Source of the DNA: Sphingomonas sinipercae
Lineage (GTDB): Bacteria > Pseudomonadota > Alphaproteobacteria > Sphingomonadales > Sphingomonadaceae
DNA length: 64,000 nt
Assembly (NCBI RefSeq): GCF_011302055.1
Contig: NZ_CP049871.1
Coordinates: forward strand, 1,074,501 to 1,138,500
Direction of reading: 5' to 3'
Shown here piece by piece: positions 34,023-41,934 of this stretch (positions are counted from its first letter, which is position 1; the number at the start of each line of letters is the position of its first letter). Below the pieces are notes generated by a model, which was given only the letters and a program-made list of their open reading frames with translations, was not told where the DNA came from and did not search any database. A program made the position numbers and the translations under genes.

Positions 34023-34423
34023 AGCTGCGGTCGGGAATCATTCGCCACGAAGAAGGCGCGACGGTCGTTGAGTTGGCATTCGCCCTGCCGATCCTGATCG
34101 CTATGCTGTGGATGATCATCCAGCTGGGCATGGTGTTCCGCGCCATGTCGGGGATCCACCACGCGCTCGGCGAGGGCGCGCGCGCTGCGACCATCTGGCC
34201 GGTCCCTGAAAAAACTGCGATCGTCGCGAAGATGAACAGCGCCGTCTGGGGAATCGGTCCGGGAAAGTTTTCCGTCTCCACGCCGGTTGACGGCACGGCG
34301 GACGGCAGCACGTTCATGGATCTCCAGGTCAATTACGAGCAGAAAACAAACCTGCTCCTGTTCCCCGGGCCGACTGTGAAGGTCAGCCGCAGCAAGCGCG
34401 TCTGGGTCGCGGAAGCCTCCTAG
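34019..34423 (+). CDS. TadE-type pseudopilin
   Basis: 134 residues with EEGATVVELAFALPILIAMLW near the start, matching the G/xxxxE pseudopilin processing site, and a short periplasmic domain. Last gene of the three-gene Tad set. Its TAG overlaps the stop of the convergent enoyl-CoA hydratase gene (CTAG). The Tad ATPase, secretin and peptidase genes are not in the window. Confidence 0.85.
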   Translation: MKLRSGIIRHEEGATVVELAFALPILIAMLWMIIQLGMVFRAMSGIHHALGEGARAATIWPVPEKTAIVAKMNSAVWGIGPGKFSVSTPVDGTADGSTFMDLQVNYEQKTNLLLFPGPTVKVSRSKRVWVAEAS

Positions 34424-35175
34424 GACTTCCCGCGGCCAGCGAAGAAAGAAGCGATCGCAGCTTTGACTTCGTCGCTTTGCAGCCGCTCTGCGAACAATCC
34501 CGTCTCCAGGTCCATTCGGGCCAGCACTTCGTCGGTGCCGCCCTGACGCAACAGCCGCTGGGTCAGCTTCAATGCTTCCGGCGGTTTGCGCAGGAGCCGT
34601 TGGACCATTTCATCAAGCGCTTGTGGCCCTGCGCCAGGCGGGACGATGTGGCTGATCACGCCGGCCTCAAGCGCCTCCTTGGCGCCGAAGGGTTCGGCAA
34701 GCAGGAGCCAGCTTGCCGCCCTTCGGCGGCCGGCGAGAATCGGTAGCAGAAGCGAACTCGCCGCTTCCGGAACCAGGCCAAGGTCGACGAACGGCATCGA
34801 GAAGCGCGCGTTCTCCTCGGCGATCACGAGATCGCAGTGGAGAAGGAGGGTGGTGCCGATCCCGACCGCATTGCCCTGCACCGCCGCCACCAGCGGCTTG
34901 GGATTGCAAGCAAGCGCACGAAGCAGTCGCGTCACCGGTATATCCTCGGCCCGGGGCAAGGCGTTGAGGAAGTCGAACAGGTCGTTGCCGGCGGTGAAAT
35001 CCTGGCCTTTCCCGCGGATCGCGATGACCCTGACCGAATCGTCGCCGGCCGCGCTTTCGACGGCGTCGGCGAGCGCTGCGTACATTGCGACGGTGATGGC
35101 ATTGCGCCGCTCAGGCCGTGTCAGGGACAGCGAGAGCAGGCCGCCGTCGCGCTCGATCCTCACATGCTCGTCCAT
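34420..35175 (-). CDS. Enoyl-CoA hydratase/isomerase family protein
   Basis: 251 residues. The crotonase fold shows the oxyanion-hole segments RGKGQDFTAGNDL and AVQGNAVGIGTTLLLHCDLVIA, then FSMPFVDLGLVPEAAS. The catalytic acid of true hydratases (the second Glu) is placed in the LVPEA segment only; the first is not evident, so the exact activity is open. It diverges from fsa with 78 bases between. Confidence 0.85.
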   Translation of the reverse strand: MDEHVRIERDGGLLSLSLTRPERRNAITVAMYAALADAVESAAGDDSVRVIAIRGKGQDFTAGNDLFDFLNALPRAEDIPVTRLLRALACNPKPLVAAVQGNAVGIGTTLLLHCDLVIAEENARFSMPFVDLGLVPEAASSLLLPILAGRRRAASWLLLAEPFGAKEALEAGVISHIVPPGAGPQALDEMVQRLLRKPPEALKLTQRLLRQGGTDEVLARMDLETGLFAERLQSDEVKAAIASFFAGRGKS

Positions 35176-35253
35176 CTGCCCTCCAAGCGAATGTGATGAC
35201 TGGCTGCTGCGCTGCCGCTATGCCGCTGTTCACCGCAGCAGAACAGGGTAGTC

Positions 35254-35907
35254 ATGAAGTTCTTCGCAGATACCGCCGAGATCGATGAAATCCGCGAGCT
35301 TGCCGCGACCGGCTTGCTCGACGGCGTGACCACCAACCCGTCGCTCATCCATAAATCGGGCCGAAACTTCCTGGAAGTCGTCGCGGAAATCGCCAGGCTG
35401 GTGCCGGGGCCGGTCTCGGCCGAGGTCGTCGCACTCGACTACGACCAGATGATGCGCGAGGCCGAAGTGCTTCGAAAGATCGGCGACAATATCGCCATCA
35501 AGGTGCCGTTGACGCCCGACGGGCTGAAAACCTGCAAAGCGCTCACCAGCGACGGCGCTATGGTGAACGTCACCCTGTGCTTTTCTGCGGCGCAGGCGCT
35601 GCTCGCGGCCAAGGCGGGAGCGACCTTCATTTCCCCGTTCGTCGGGCGCCATGACGATGTCGGCTTCGACGGCATGGCCCTGATCGCCGATATCCGGATG
35701 ATCTACGACAATTACGATTTCGCGACCGAGATCCTGGTCGCCAGCGTGCGTCACCCGATCCATGTGGTCGAGGCTGCGAAGCTCGGCGCGGACGTGATGA
35801 CGGCACCGCCCAAGATCATCCACCAGCTGTTCAAGCATCCGCTCACCGACTCCGGTATCGCCAGCTTTCTCAAGGACTGGCAGGCAACGGGGCAGTCGAT
35901 CGTCTGA
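35254..35907 (+). CDS. fsa: Transaldolase/fructose-6-phosphate aldolase
   Basis: 217 residues, the length of the short transaldolase (TalC/FSA) group. [13 protein letters not shown] and GVTTNPSL open the barrel; the Schiff-base lysine is K83 in [19 protein letters not shown] follows. It either transfers dihydroxyacetone units or cleaves fructose 6-phosphate; sequence alone does not separate these. DUF484 follows after 42 bases. Confidence 0.9.
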   Translation: MKFFADTAEIDEIRELAATGLLDGVTTNPSLIHKSGRNFLEVVAEIARLVPGPVSAEVVALDYDQMMREAEVLRKIGDNIAIKVPLTPDGLKTCKALTSDGAMVNVTLCFSAAQALLAAKAGATFISPFVGRHDDVGFDGMALIADIRMIYDNYDFATEILVASVRHPIHVVEAAKLGADVMTAPPKIIHQLFKHPLTDSGIASFLKDWQATGQSIV

Positions 35908-35949
35908 TTTGGTAGGAAATTAACCGCTGCGGGCGTACACTCGCCTCCT

Positions 35950-36513
35950 ATGGCGCAGCTGATCCAGTTCGAAGAACATGCGTTGGCTCGCCTTCGCGCT
36001 CGCCTCGGCGAGGCGGAAGAAGCCAACCAGGATTTGATCGCCTTCGCCCGCGGCCATTCGGGCGCGGTTACTTCGATCCACGCGGCGGTGCTCGCCGCGC
36101 TTGAAACCGACAGCGTCGAAACGCTGCTGCACGTGGTCACCCAGGAATGGCCGCTGATTCTTGGCATCGATGCCGTCGCGGTCGGGCTGATCGTCGGCGA
36201 CAAGGGCTTCCGGGCCGACGGCAGCGGGGTCCAGCTCGTCGATTCTTGCTTCCTCAGCCGGATGCTTGCCGACCTGCCGCCGGTAGACATGCGGACCGTC
36301 GAACGGGGGCACCCGCTATTCGGGCCGGCGTGCGAACTGATCGGTGCCGAAGCGCTCGTCCGGATCGATGCCGAGGCACCGTTTCCGTCCGGCCTGATCG
36401 CGCTGGGCCAGCGGGCGACGCTTGCGCTGGACGCGCGGCACGGCTCCGAGCTGTTGCTGTTCCTTGGGCGGGCGCTGGCGGCTATCATTCGACGGTGGAT
36501 CGTCGAGCCCTAG
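35950..36513 (+). CDS. DUF484 (GAF-like) protein
   Basis: 187 residues. An N-terminal coil (EEHALARLRARLGEAEEAN) leads to a GAF-like domain with the DUF484 pattern: WPLILGIDAVAVGLI, then a basic GHPLFGP loop, EALVRI and a final SELLLFLGRALAAIIRRW helix. In other bacteria DUF484 lies near xerC and dapF; function unknown. The next gene overlaps its last 19 bases. Confidence 0.8.
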   Translation: MAQLIQFEEHALARLRARLGEAEEANQDLIAFARGHSGAVTSIHAAVLAALETDSVETLLHVVTQEWPLILGIDAVAVGLIVGDKGFRADGSGVQLVDSCFLSRMLADLPPVDMRTVERGHPLFGPACELIGAEALVRIDAEAPFPSGLIALGQRATLALDARHGSELLLFLGRALAAIIRRWIVEP

Positions 36514-36785
36514 GTTTTGCCATTGCCCTGGCGCTTACGGCGTCCGCCTGCAGCCGTGAGCAACCGGTGGTCATCGATGGCTCGAGCCAGCACCAATTCG
36601 AACGCACGACCGAACTTGCCCGCCGGGAGCTATCCAACGCCGACCGGCTGGTCTTCGACCGCGCCATTCACAGCATCGGCGGCCGGCGCATGGCCCAGCG
36701 CGATGCCGGAGCGCTCGCCCGCACGACCTTCGATGGAATGACCGCGCGGCAGGTGGTGGACGACCAGCGCAGCCGCGATCCTTGA
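36495..36785 (+). CDS. Small putative lipoprotein
   Basis: 96 residues from GTG 36495, inside the end of the DUF484 gene. A short basic start and hydrophobic core end in LTASAC, a usable lipobox with Cys at residue 19. The mature part is charged and helical, with no family I recognise. The start is uncertain because no ribosome site is clear, but the signal sequence and the good open frame support a gene. Confidence 0.55.
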   Translation: MDRRALGFAIALALTASACSREQPVVIDGSSQHQFERTTELARRELSNADRLVFDRAIHSIGGRRMAQRDAGALARTTFDGMTARQVVDDQRSRDP

Positions 36786-36846
36786 GCGCCGCTGGACGAT
36801 CACCGCGGCGATGCCTAATTGAAGCGCAAATTTTGAGAGGAACGGA

Positions 36847-37176
36847 ATGACTCAGTTCGACGACCGGGAACGCGCCTTCGAAGCGAAGTTCGCCCACGAT
36901 GAAGAGATGAAGTTTCGGATCGTGGCGCGGCGGAACCGGCTGCTCGGCGAATGGGCGGGCCGCAAGATGGACCTCTCCGACGAGGAAAAGGACGCTTACG
37001 CCAAGGATGTGGTTCGCGCCGACTTCGAAGAAGCCGGTGACGAGGACGTCATCCGCAAGGTGCTTGGCGACCTGACCAACGCCGGGGTCGAGACTGACGA
37101 GGCGGAAATTCGCGAGGCGCTCGAACAAAAGAATGTCGAAGCGCGCCGCCAGATCATCGAGGCGACGAACCAGTAA
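36847..37176 (+). CDS. DUF1476, F1-ATPase zeta inhibitor subunit
   Basis: 109 residues from ATG 36847 with GAGAGGAA upstream. It has the alphaproteobacterial DUF1476 pattern: F(D)DRERAFEAKFAHDEE at the start, then a four-helix, charged body with a late GVETDEAEI. In Paracoccus this family (zeta) inhibits ATP hydrolysis by F1; that role is carried over by family. TAATG overlap couples it to bolA. Confidence 0.9.
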   Translation: MTQFDDRERAFEAKFAHDEEMKFRIVARRNRLLGEWAGRKMDLSDEEKDAYAKDVVRADFEEAGDEDVIRKVLGDLTNAGVETDEAEIREALEQKNVEARRQIIEATNQ

Positions 37177-37421
37177 TGCCGATGCCCGCAGACGAGATTG
37201 AACGGCTGATCGTCTCGGCGATCCCGGATGCGTCGGTGACGATCACCGACCTCGCCGGCGATGGCGACCATTATGCCGCGAAGGTCGTCAGCGCGTCGTT
37301 TGCAGGCGTCAGCCGGGTCAAGCGGCACCAACAGGTCTATGCCGCGCTCGGCGGCAGGATGGGGGGCGAATTGCACGCGCTGCAGCTTCAGACTGCAGCC
37401 CCTGAGGAGATTGCGAAGTGA
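37176..37421 (+). CDS. BolA family protein
   Basis: 81 residues. It shows the BolA fold: ADEIERLIVSAIPDASVTITDL, then GDHYAAKVVSASFAGVSRVKRHQQVYAAL, with the conserved RVKRHQ helix and a histidine near the DGDHY turn that can share an Fe-S cluster with a monothiol glutaredoxin. grxD overlaps its stop (GTGA), so the pair is probably made together. Confidence 0.92.
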   Translation: MPMPADEIERLIVSAIPDASVTITDLAGDGDHYAAKVVSASFAGVSRVKRHQQVYAALGGRMGGELHALQLQTAAPEEIAK

Positions 37422-37732
37422 GTAGCGCCAACGAGCGGATCGAAGAGATCGTCCGCAGCAATGACGTCGTCCTGTTCATGAAGGGGACGGCCCTGTTCCC
37501 GCAGTGCGGCTTTTCCGGCCGGGCGATCGCCATGCTCGATCGGCTGGGCACCAAATATGAAACGGTCGACGTGCTTCAGGATCCGGATCTTCGCGACGGC
37601 ATCAAGGCTTACAGCGACTGGCCGACCATCCCGCAGCTTTACGTCAAGGGCGAGTTCGTCGGCGGGTCCGACATCATGATGGAAATGTACGAGAGCGGGG
37701 AGCTGCAACAGCTCGTCGGCGCCGAGGCTTAG
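37418..37732 (+). CDS. grxD: Monothiol glutaredoxin (Grx4 family)
   Basis: 104 residues from GTG 37418, coupled to bolA. The CGFS active site (Cys30), KGT before it, and later WPTIPQLYVKGEFVGGSDI are the Grx4 signature. It carries 2Fe-2S clusters together with BolA for cluster delivery. The gene ends 10 bases before a strong hairpin. Confidence 0.94.
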   Translation: MSSANERIEEIVRSNDVVLFMKGTALFPQCGFSGRAIAMLDRLGTKYETVDVLQDPDLRDGIKAYSDWPTIPQLYVKGEFVGGSDIMMEMYESGELQQLVGAEA

Positions 37733-37741
37733 CCACAACAA

Positions 37742-37791
37742 AAAAGGACGGTGAGGGCGGGACCAGAGAAAACCGCCGACACCGTCCTTTT
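37742..37791. terminator. Strong hairpin after grxD, probable bidirectional terminator
   Basis: AAAAGGACGGTG (37742-37753) pairs perfectly with CACCGTCCTTTT (37780-37791), and GGCGG/CCGCC pair inside it. The arm ends in four Ts on one strand and reads four As into Ts on the other. It most likely ends the zeta-bolA-grxD transcript. The rest of the interval to 37979 holds only a weak ribosome site (TGGAGTGAAG). Confidence 0.8.
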
Positions 37792-37979
37792 CGTTGGCGT
37801 GGAACCAAGTGGACGCATTTAACTAAGCAACGCCTGTGCCAAACGGAATTTGTGGCGAAAAATAGCCATTCTTTGCCGGGGGTCGAACAGGGCTGAAGCG
37901 CATCCTGTAAGGAATTCCGACACTGCCAGCCGTGAAGGATCGGAAAAGGGCGACGGCGGCTTTGGAGTGAAGTGAAGCG

Positions 37980-39182
37980 ATGTTGGACGAGATGGGCCGA
38001 AGCTTGTTGATCTGCGACCTGACGCAAAGCTGGTCGGCCGTCGGCGGCGGCGTCGGGACCTACATCCGCCACAAGCGCAGCCACATCCTCGAAAACACAA
38101 ATCATCGGCACTTCCTGATCGTGCCGGGAGCAGCCGACACGATCGCGCAAGACCATGAGCGGGCGATGACGGTGACCATCAAGTCGCCGCCCGTGCCGGG
38201 AAGCCCCAATTACCGGCTGCTGCTTCGCAATGGCGCGGTTCGCGAAGCCCTGGCCAAGTACCGGCCCGACATTGTCGAGTGCCAGGATGCCTATAACCTG
38301 CCCTGGGCGGCATTCCGGCATCGCGAGGCGCACCCGGCCACTGCCCTGGTGGCGGTGTATATGACCGACTTTCCGACCGTTTATGTCGAACGGCCGTTCC
38401 GCCGCTTCCTTGGCGGCGCGCTCGCGGGGGCGGCTGCACGGCTGGCCTATCGGTACTGCGGCAATCTCTACCGCCATTTCGACGCGGTTTGTGCGCTTAG
38501 TGAAAATGGCGGCGCGACCAAATTGCGGGCGAGCGGGGTAAGCGATGTCGATATCGTCCCGCTGGGTGTCGAACTGGCCGAATTTTCGCCATCGAAGCGC
38601 GACCCCAGCCTTCGCGCGGAGCTTGGCCTCCGCGCCGATCAGCCTTTGCTGATCTACGTCGGGCGGCTGGATTCCGAAAAGCGCCCGCATGTGGTCGTCG
38701 AAGCGTTTCGCCGCTTGCCAAGGGAACTTGGCGCGAAGCTCGTGCTCCTAGGCGAGGGGCCGTTCCGCCAGAAGGTCCAGGAACTTGGCGACGATCGGAT
38801 CGTCACGCCCGGCTTCGTCAAGGGCAGGGCCGAACTGTCGCGCTGGCTCGCCAGTGCCGACATTTATGTCTCCGGGATGCGCGACGAGACGTTCGGAGTC
38901 TCGATCGTCGAAGCGCAGGCATCCGGGCTGCCGGTTGTCGGGGTGGCGGCCGGGGCAATGGTCGACCGGGTCGATGCCCGCACCGGCCGGCTCGGGCCGA
39001 TCGACGATTCGGGCGCGATGGCCGCGAACATCCTTGCCGTGCTCGACTCAGACCGGACGGCGATGAGCGACGCCGCGCAAGCCTTGGCACGCGAGTTTAC
39101 CTGGGATCACAGCATGGAAGCCCTGTTCGGGCATGTTTATCCGAAGGTGCTGGCGAAGCGGGCGAAAGCAACCGCGGCGTAA
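37980..39182 (+). CDS. Glycosyltransferase, GT4/GT-B family
   Basis: 400 residues. Two Rossmann-like halves: an N-terminal acceptor domain with a glycine-rich VGGGVGTYI loop and a C-terminal donor domain with IYVGRLDSEKRPH and ETFGVSIVEAQASGLPVVG, the E-x7-E motif of retaining GT4 enzymes. The sugar and acceptor are unknown. It stands alone between a terminator and the BlaI operator, suggesting its own promoter. Confidence 0.87.
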   Translation: MLDEMGRSLLICDLTQSWSAVGGGVGTYIRHKRSHILENTNHRHFLIVPGAADTIAQDHERAMTVTIKSPPVPGSPNYRLLLRNGAVREALAKYRPDIVECQDAYNLPWAAFRHREAHPATALVAVYMTDFPTVYVERPFRRFLGGALAGAAARLAYRYCGNLYRHFDAVCALSENGGATKLRASGVSDVDIVPLGVELAEFSPSKRDPSLRAELGLRADQPLLIYVGRLDSEKRPHVVVEAFRRLPRELGAKLVLLGEGPFRQKVQELGDDRIVTPGFVKGRAELSRWLASADIYVSGMRDETFGVSIVEAQASGLPVVGVAAGAMVDRVDARTGRLGPIDDSGAMAANILAVLDSDRTAMSDAAQALAREFTWDHSMEALFGHVYPKVLAKRAKATAA

Positions 39183-39205
39183 CCATTCACCTACCGTTCA
39201 TGTGA

Positions 39206-39223
39206 TGATTACAAATGTAATCA
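39206..39223. promoter_or_regulatory. BlaI-type operator
   Basis: TGATTACA-AA-TGTAATCA is a perfect dyad with 8-base arms, containing the TTACA/TGTAA core of BlaI/MecI operators. It ends one base before the blaI start codon at 39225. Autorepression by the BlaI protein is strongly implied by family and position. Confidence 0.82.
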
Positions 39224-39224
39224 C

Positions 39225-39602
39225 ATGAGCGACACCAACACCAAGATCAGTGAAGCCGAGCTGCAGATCATGCAGTTGCTGTGGGACGATTCCCCGCTCG
39301 ATGCTGCGGAAGTGGCGAACCGCGTGCCGGCGGAGCGAAGCTGGTCCCTGGCGACAGTGAAGACCTTGCTGTCCCGGCTCGTCGCGAAAGGTGCGGTCAA
39401 GACCGAGCCGGTAGGACGCAAGTTCCTGTACGAACCTTTGCTCGCCCGCGAGAAAGTGGCGGGACGGCAGGCGAACCGCCTGGTCGAGCGCCTGTTCGGC
39501 GGCCGCGTGTCGCCGCTCGTCGCGCAATTGGTCGAACAGCGCGAGATCGATCCGGAAGACCTTGCCGAGCTCGAACAGTTGATCCGGGACTTGCGCAAAT
39601 GA
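39225..39602 (+). CDS. blaI: BlaI/MecI/CopY-type repressor
   Basis: 125 residues. The winged HTH has the BlaI pattern ISEAELQIMQLLWDDSPLDAAEV and WSLATVKTLLSRLVAKGAV, with a C-terminal dimer helix region (about 85-125). In the family the paired BlaR1 protease causes loss of this repressor. No room exists for a ribosome site between operator and start codon. Its stop overlaps the M56 gene start (ATGA). Confidence 0.9.
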   Translation: MSDTNTKISEAELQIMQLLWDDSPLDAAEVANRVPAERSWSLATVKTLLSRLVAKGAVKTEPVGRKFLYEPLLAREKVAGRQANRLVERLFGGRVSPLVAQLVEQREIDPEDLAELEQLIRDLRK

Positions 39603-41041
39603 TTGCCTGGGTCACCGAAACGCTGATCGCGACCGCGCTGCTTATCGGCCTGGTCCTGCTGATCCGCCGCCCGGTCGCCCGCATTTTCGGCCCGCGCGCA
39701 GCTTATGCCTTGTGGCTTGCACCCTTGCTCAAGCTGCTGGTCCCATCGCCGCCAGAACCGGTCGCCGACACGGCGGTCGTGATCGTGTACGATCCGGCGA
39801 CGATCGCTGCCGCGGCGCCGGCTTCGGCATCGCCCGGGCTGGCCCAAGCGCTATTCTATTTATGGATGGCGGGCGCGGCGCTCTTCCTGGTCTTCCAGCT
39901 CGTCACCCACCACCGGTTCGTATCGCGGGCGCTGCGGCAGGGCCGCAGGCTTTCGGGCGAACCCGGCCCCGTCCTGATCGAGAGCCCGGGAGTGGAGGGG
40001 CCGGTCGCGGTCGGCATCCTGCGCAAGCGAATCATCCTTCCGGTCGACTTCGCCGCGAGGGTGACCCCCGAACAGCGGGAGCTCGCGTTGGCGCATGAGC
40101 ATTTGCACCACCGTCGCTTCGACCTGCTCGCGCTGGCGGGAGCGACCGTCGTCCTTGCACTGCACTGGTTCAACCCGCTCGCCCACGCCGCTTACCGCGC
40201 GTTCCGCATCGACCAGGAAGCGGCCTGCGATGCGCAATTGGCGGAACGGCTCAACGGCGACCAGCGCGCTGCCTACGCCGAAACCCTGGTGCGATGCGCC
40301 GCCGCGCCTGTGCCGCGCGCCATTTGCACCTTGACCACGATCGCCGACCTCAAAGGGAGACTGACCATGCTGAAGCTGACACACGGGCGCGCGGTGCGCC
40401 TGGCCGGGGTAGCCGTCGCTGCGCTACTGGCGGCCGGGGGGATAGCGATCACGGCACAGGCCCAGCCCACGCCCCAATCGCACACGGTCATCGCCGTGCC
40501 CATGGGGCCGAGGTTACCGACGTCGCCCATTGCGCTAACCCTCGTCCCGGCGCCGGTGCCGGCAGCGAAGGCTCCGCATCCGCCGATTGCGCCCAAGGCC
40601 CCGACCGCGCCGGCGGCAGGGATCGCGGCCGCCGCTCTTGCCGCTCCGCCGCCGCCCCCGGCGGTCCCGCAGGTGAGAAGCTTCGTCATCACCAACGGCG
40701 AAGCTCGGGCCGCCGACGGGAAGGGGCGGGTTATCCAGACCCAGCGGTTCGTCGTCACGAACGGCAAGGTCGCCGAAGCGTCGGGCGCGCCCCGCACAGC
40801 CGTCGTTCACTCATGCAGTGCGCGAAGCTTTGAAGCATCGGGCAGCTCGAACGCAAAGAATGCGCAGCAGACGTCGCACTTCTTCATCTGCGCCGACGAT
40901 GGCAAGTCGAACGCCGAGTTCGCCGACATGCTGGAAAAGAGCCTCAAGGGCATTGAGGCGAATCAGGATATGGACCCGCAGAACAAGAGCTCGATCGTCG
41001 CTCGGCTTCGCGCCAAGATCGCTGAGCTGCGCGCCAATTAA
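39599..41041 (+). CDS. BlaR1-like M56 membrane metallopeptidase without a penicillin-binding sensor
   Basis: 480 residues from ATG 39599. Several membrane helices (about 3-20, 35-53, 85-105, 195-215 and 260-280) surround the cytoplasmic M56 protease with HEHLH at 166-170. In BlaR1 a penicillin-binding domain follows the last helix; here the tail is instead an Ala/Pro-rich linker (about 285-365) and a domain of about 115 residues with two related FVITNG/FVVTNG repeats. The input signal is therefore unlikely to be beta-lactam binding by a serine sensor. Confidence 0.88.
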   Translation: MIAWVTETLIATALLIGLVLLIRRPVARIFGPRAAYALWLAPLLKLLVPSPPEPVADTAVVIVYDPATIAAAAPASASPGLAQALFYLWMAGAALFLVFQLVTHHRFVSRALRQGRRLSGEPGPVLIESPGVEGPVAVGILRKRIILPVDFAARVTPEQRELALAHEHLHHRRFDLLALAGATVVLALHWFNPLAHAAYRAFRIDQEAACDAQLAERLNGDQRAAYAETLVRCAAAPVPRAICTLTTIADLKGRLTMLKLTHGRAVRLAGVAVAALLAAGGIAITAQAQPTPQSHTVIAVPMGPRLPTSPIALTLVPAPVPAAKAPHPPIAPKAPTAPAAGIAAAALAAPPPPPAVPQVRSFVITNGEARAADGKGRVIQTQRFVVTNGKVAEASGAPRTAVVHSCSARSFEASGSSNAKNAQQTSHFFICADDGKSNAEFADMLEKSLKGIEANQDMDPQNKSSIVARLRAKIAELRAN

Positions 41042-41057
41042 GCCGGGGCTTACCCAC

Positions 41058-41098
41058 AAGGGGCGTTCATGGCACAGGCAGTGCCGTGGACGCCCCTT
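41058..41098 (+). promoter_or_regulatory. Hairpin around the start codon of the MBL hydrolase
   Basis: AAGGGGCGT (41058-41066) pairs with ACGCCCCTT (41090-41098); inside it GGCAC (41071-41075) pairs with GTGCC (41081-41085). The GTG start codon (41086-41088) lies in the internal loop and the G-rich site that could act as ribosome site is in the outer stem. No T run follows. It may limit translation of the next gene. Confidence 0.5.
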
Positions 41099-41934
41099 AC
41101 GCTTCGCTGGAACCGATCGAGCCGGCTATTGCGCGGCTGCTGGCGCATAATCCGTCGGCCTTCACCTACACCGGCACGCAAACTTACCTGGTCGGCGAGC
41201 GGAAAGTCGCCGTGATCGACCCGGGTCCCGATCTGCCGGACCATGTCGACGCCATCGTCGATGCGTTGGCCGGTCGGGAGCTGGTCGCCATCGCCTGCAC
41301 TCACACCCATCGCGACCACAGCCCGGCGGCGCGGCCGCTGGCCGAGCGGACCGGCGCACCGATCGTCGGTTGCGCGCCGCTGGCACTGGCCGATGTCGGG
41401 CCGCGCGCCGATGCGTCCTTCGACACGGCCTATGTGCCGGACACGGTGCTTTGCGACGGGCACGCCATCGACATCGACGGCGAGCTGCTGACCGCCGTTG
41501 CAACACCGGGCCATACGTCCAATCACTTGTGCTTCGCCTGGGGCGATGCCTTGTTCACCGGCGATCACGTGATGGGCTGGTCGACGACCGTGGTGGTCCC
41601 GCCCGACGGCGACATGGCCGATTATATGCGCAGCCTCGATAAGTTGCGCGGGCGCGCGGACCGCATTTACTATCCGGCGCACGGGCCGGCGGTGACCAAT
41701 CCGCAGCAATATGTGCGCCACCTGGTCGGCCATCGCCTGCAACGCGAGCGGCAGATCCTTGCGATCGTCGCCGACCGGCCGGCGAGCATCCCGCAAATCG
41801 TCGGCGCCGCTTACCCCGGCCTCGATCCCCGGCTGATCGCCGCCGCCGGAGGATCGGTGCTGGCCCACCTCATCGACCTTGAGCGGCGGGGCCGCGTCGT
41901 CCAGAAGGGCGAGCAATGGTTTCCAATCCCGTAG
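41086..41934 (+). CDS. MBL-fold metallohydrolase (LACTB2-like)
   Basis: 282 residues from GTG 41086; the nearby ATG 41069 is out of frame. The metal motif THTHRDHS gives H73, H75, D77 and H78, with further ligands in TPGHTSNH and TGDHVMGW. The C-terminal 60 residues form the winged-helix-like tail seen in LACTB2-type hydrolases. This subgroup is not known for beta-lactam hydrolysis; the substrate is unknown. Confidence 0.85.
   Translation: MDAPYASLEPIEPAIARLLAHNPSAFTYTGTQTYLVGERKVAVIDPGPDLPDHVDAIVDALAGRELVAIACTHTHRDHSPAARPLAERTGAPIVGCAPLALADVGPRADASFDTAYVPDTVLCDGHAIDIDGELLTAVATPGHTSNHLCFAWGDALFTGDHVMGWSTTVVVPPDGDMADYMRSLDKLRGRADRIYYPAHGPAVTNPQQYVRHLVGHRLQRERQILAIVADRPASIPQIVGAAYPGLDPRLIAAAGGSVLAHLIDLERRGRVVQKGEQWFPIP

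Noticed and set aside
37801..37830. GGAAC as a second EcfG promoter before the glycosyltransferase
   Set aside because: No CGTT-like element is found 16 or 17 bases downstream.
41086..41934. MBL hydrolase as a beta-lactamase controlled by BlaI/BlaR1
   Set aside because: The sequence fits the LACTB2-like group with a winged-helix tail, has no signal peptide, and the regulator lacks a penicillin sensor.
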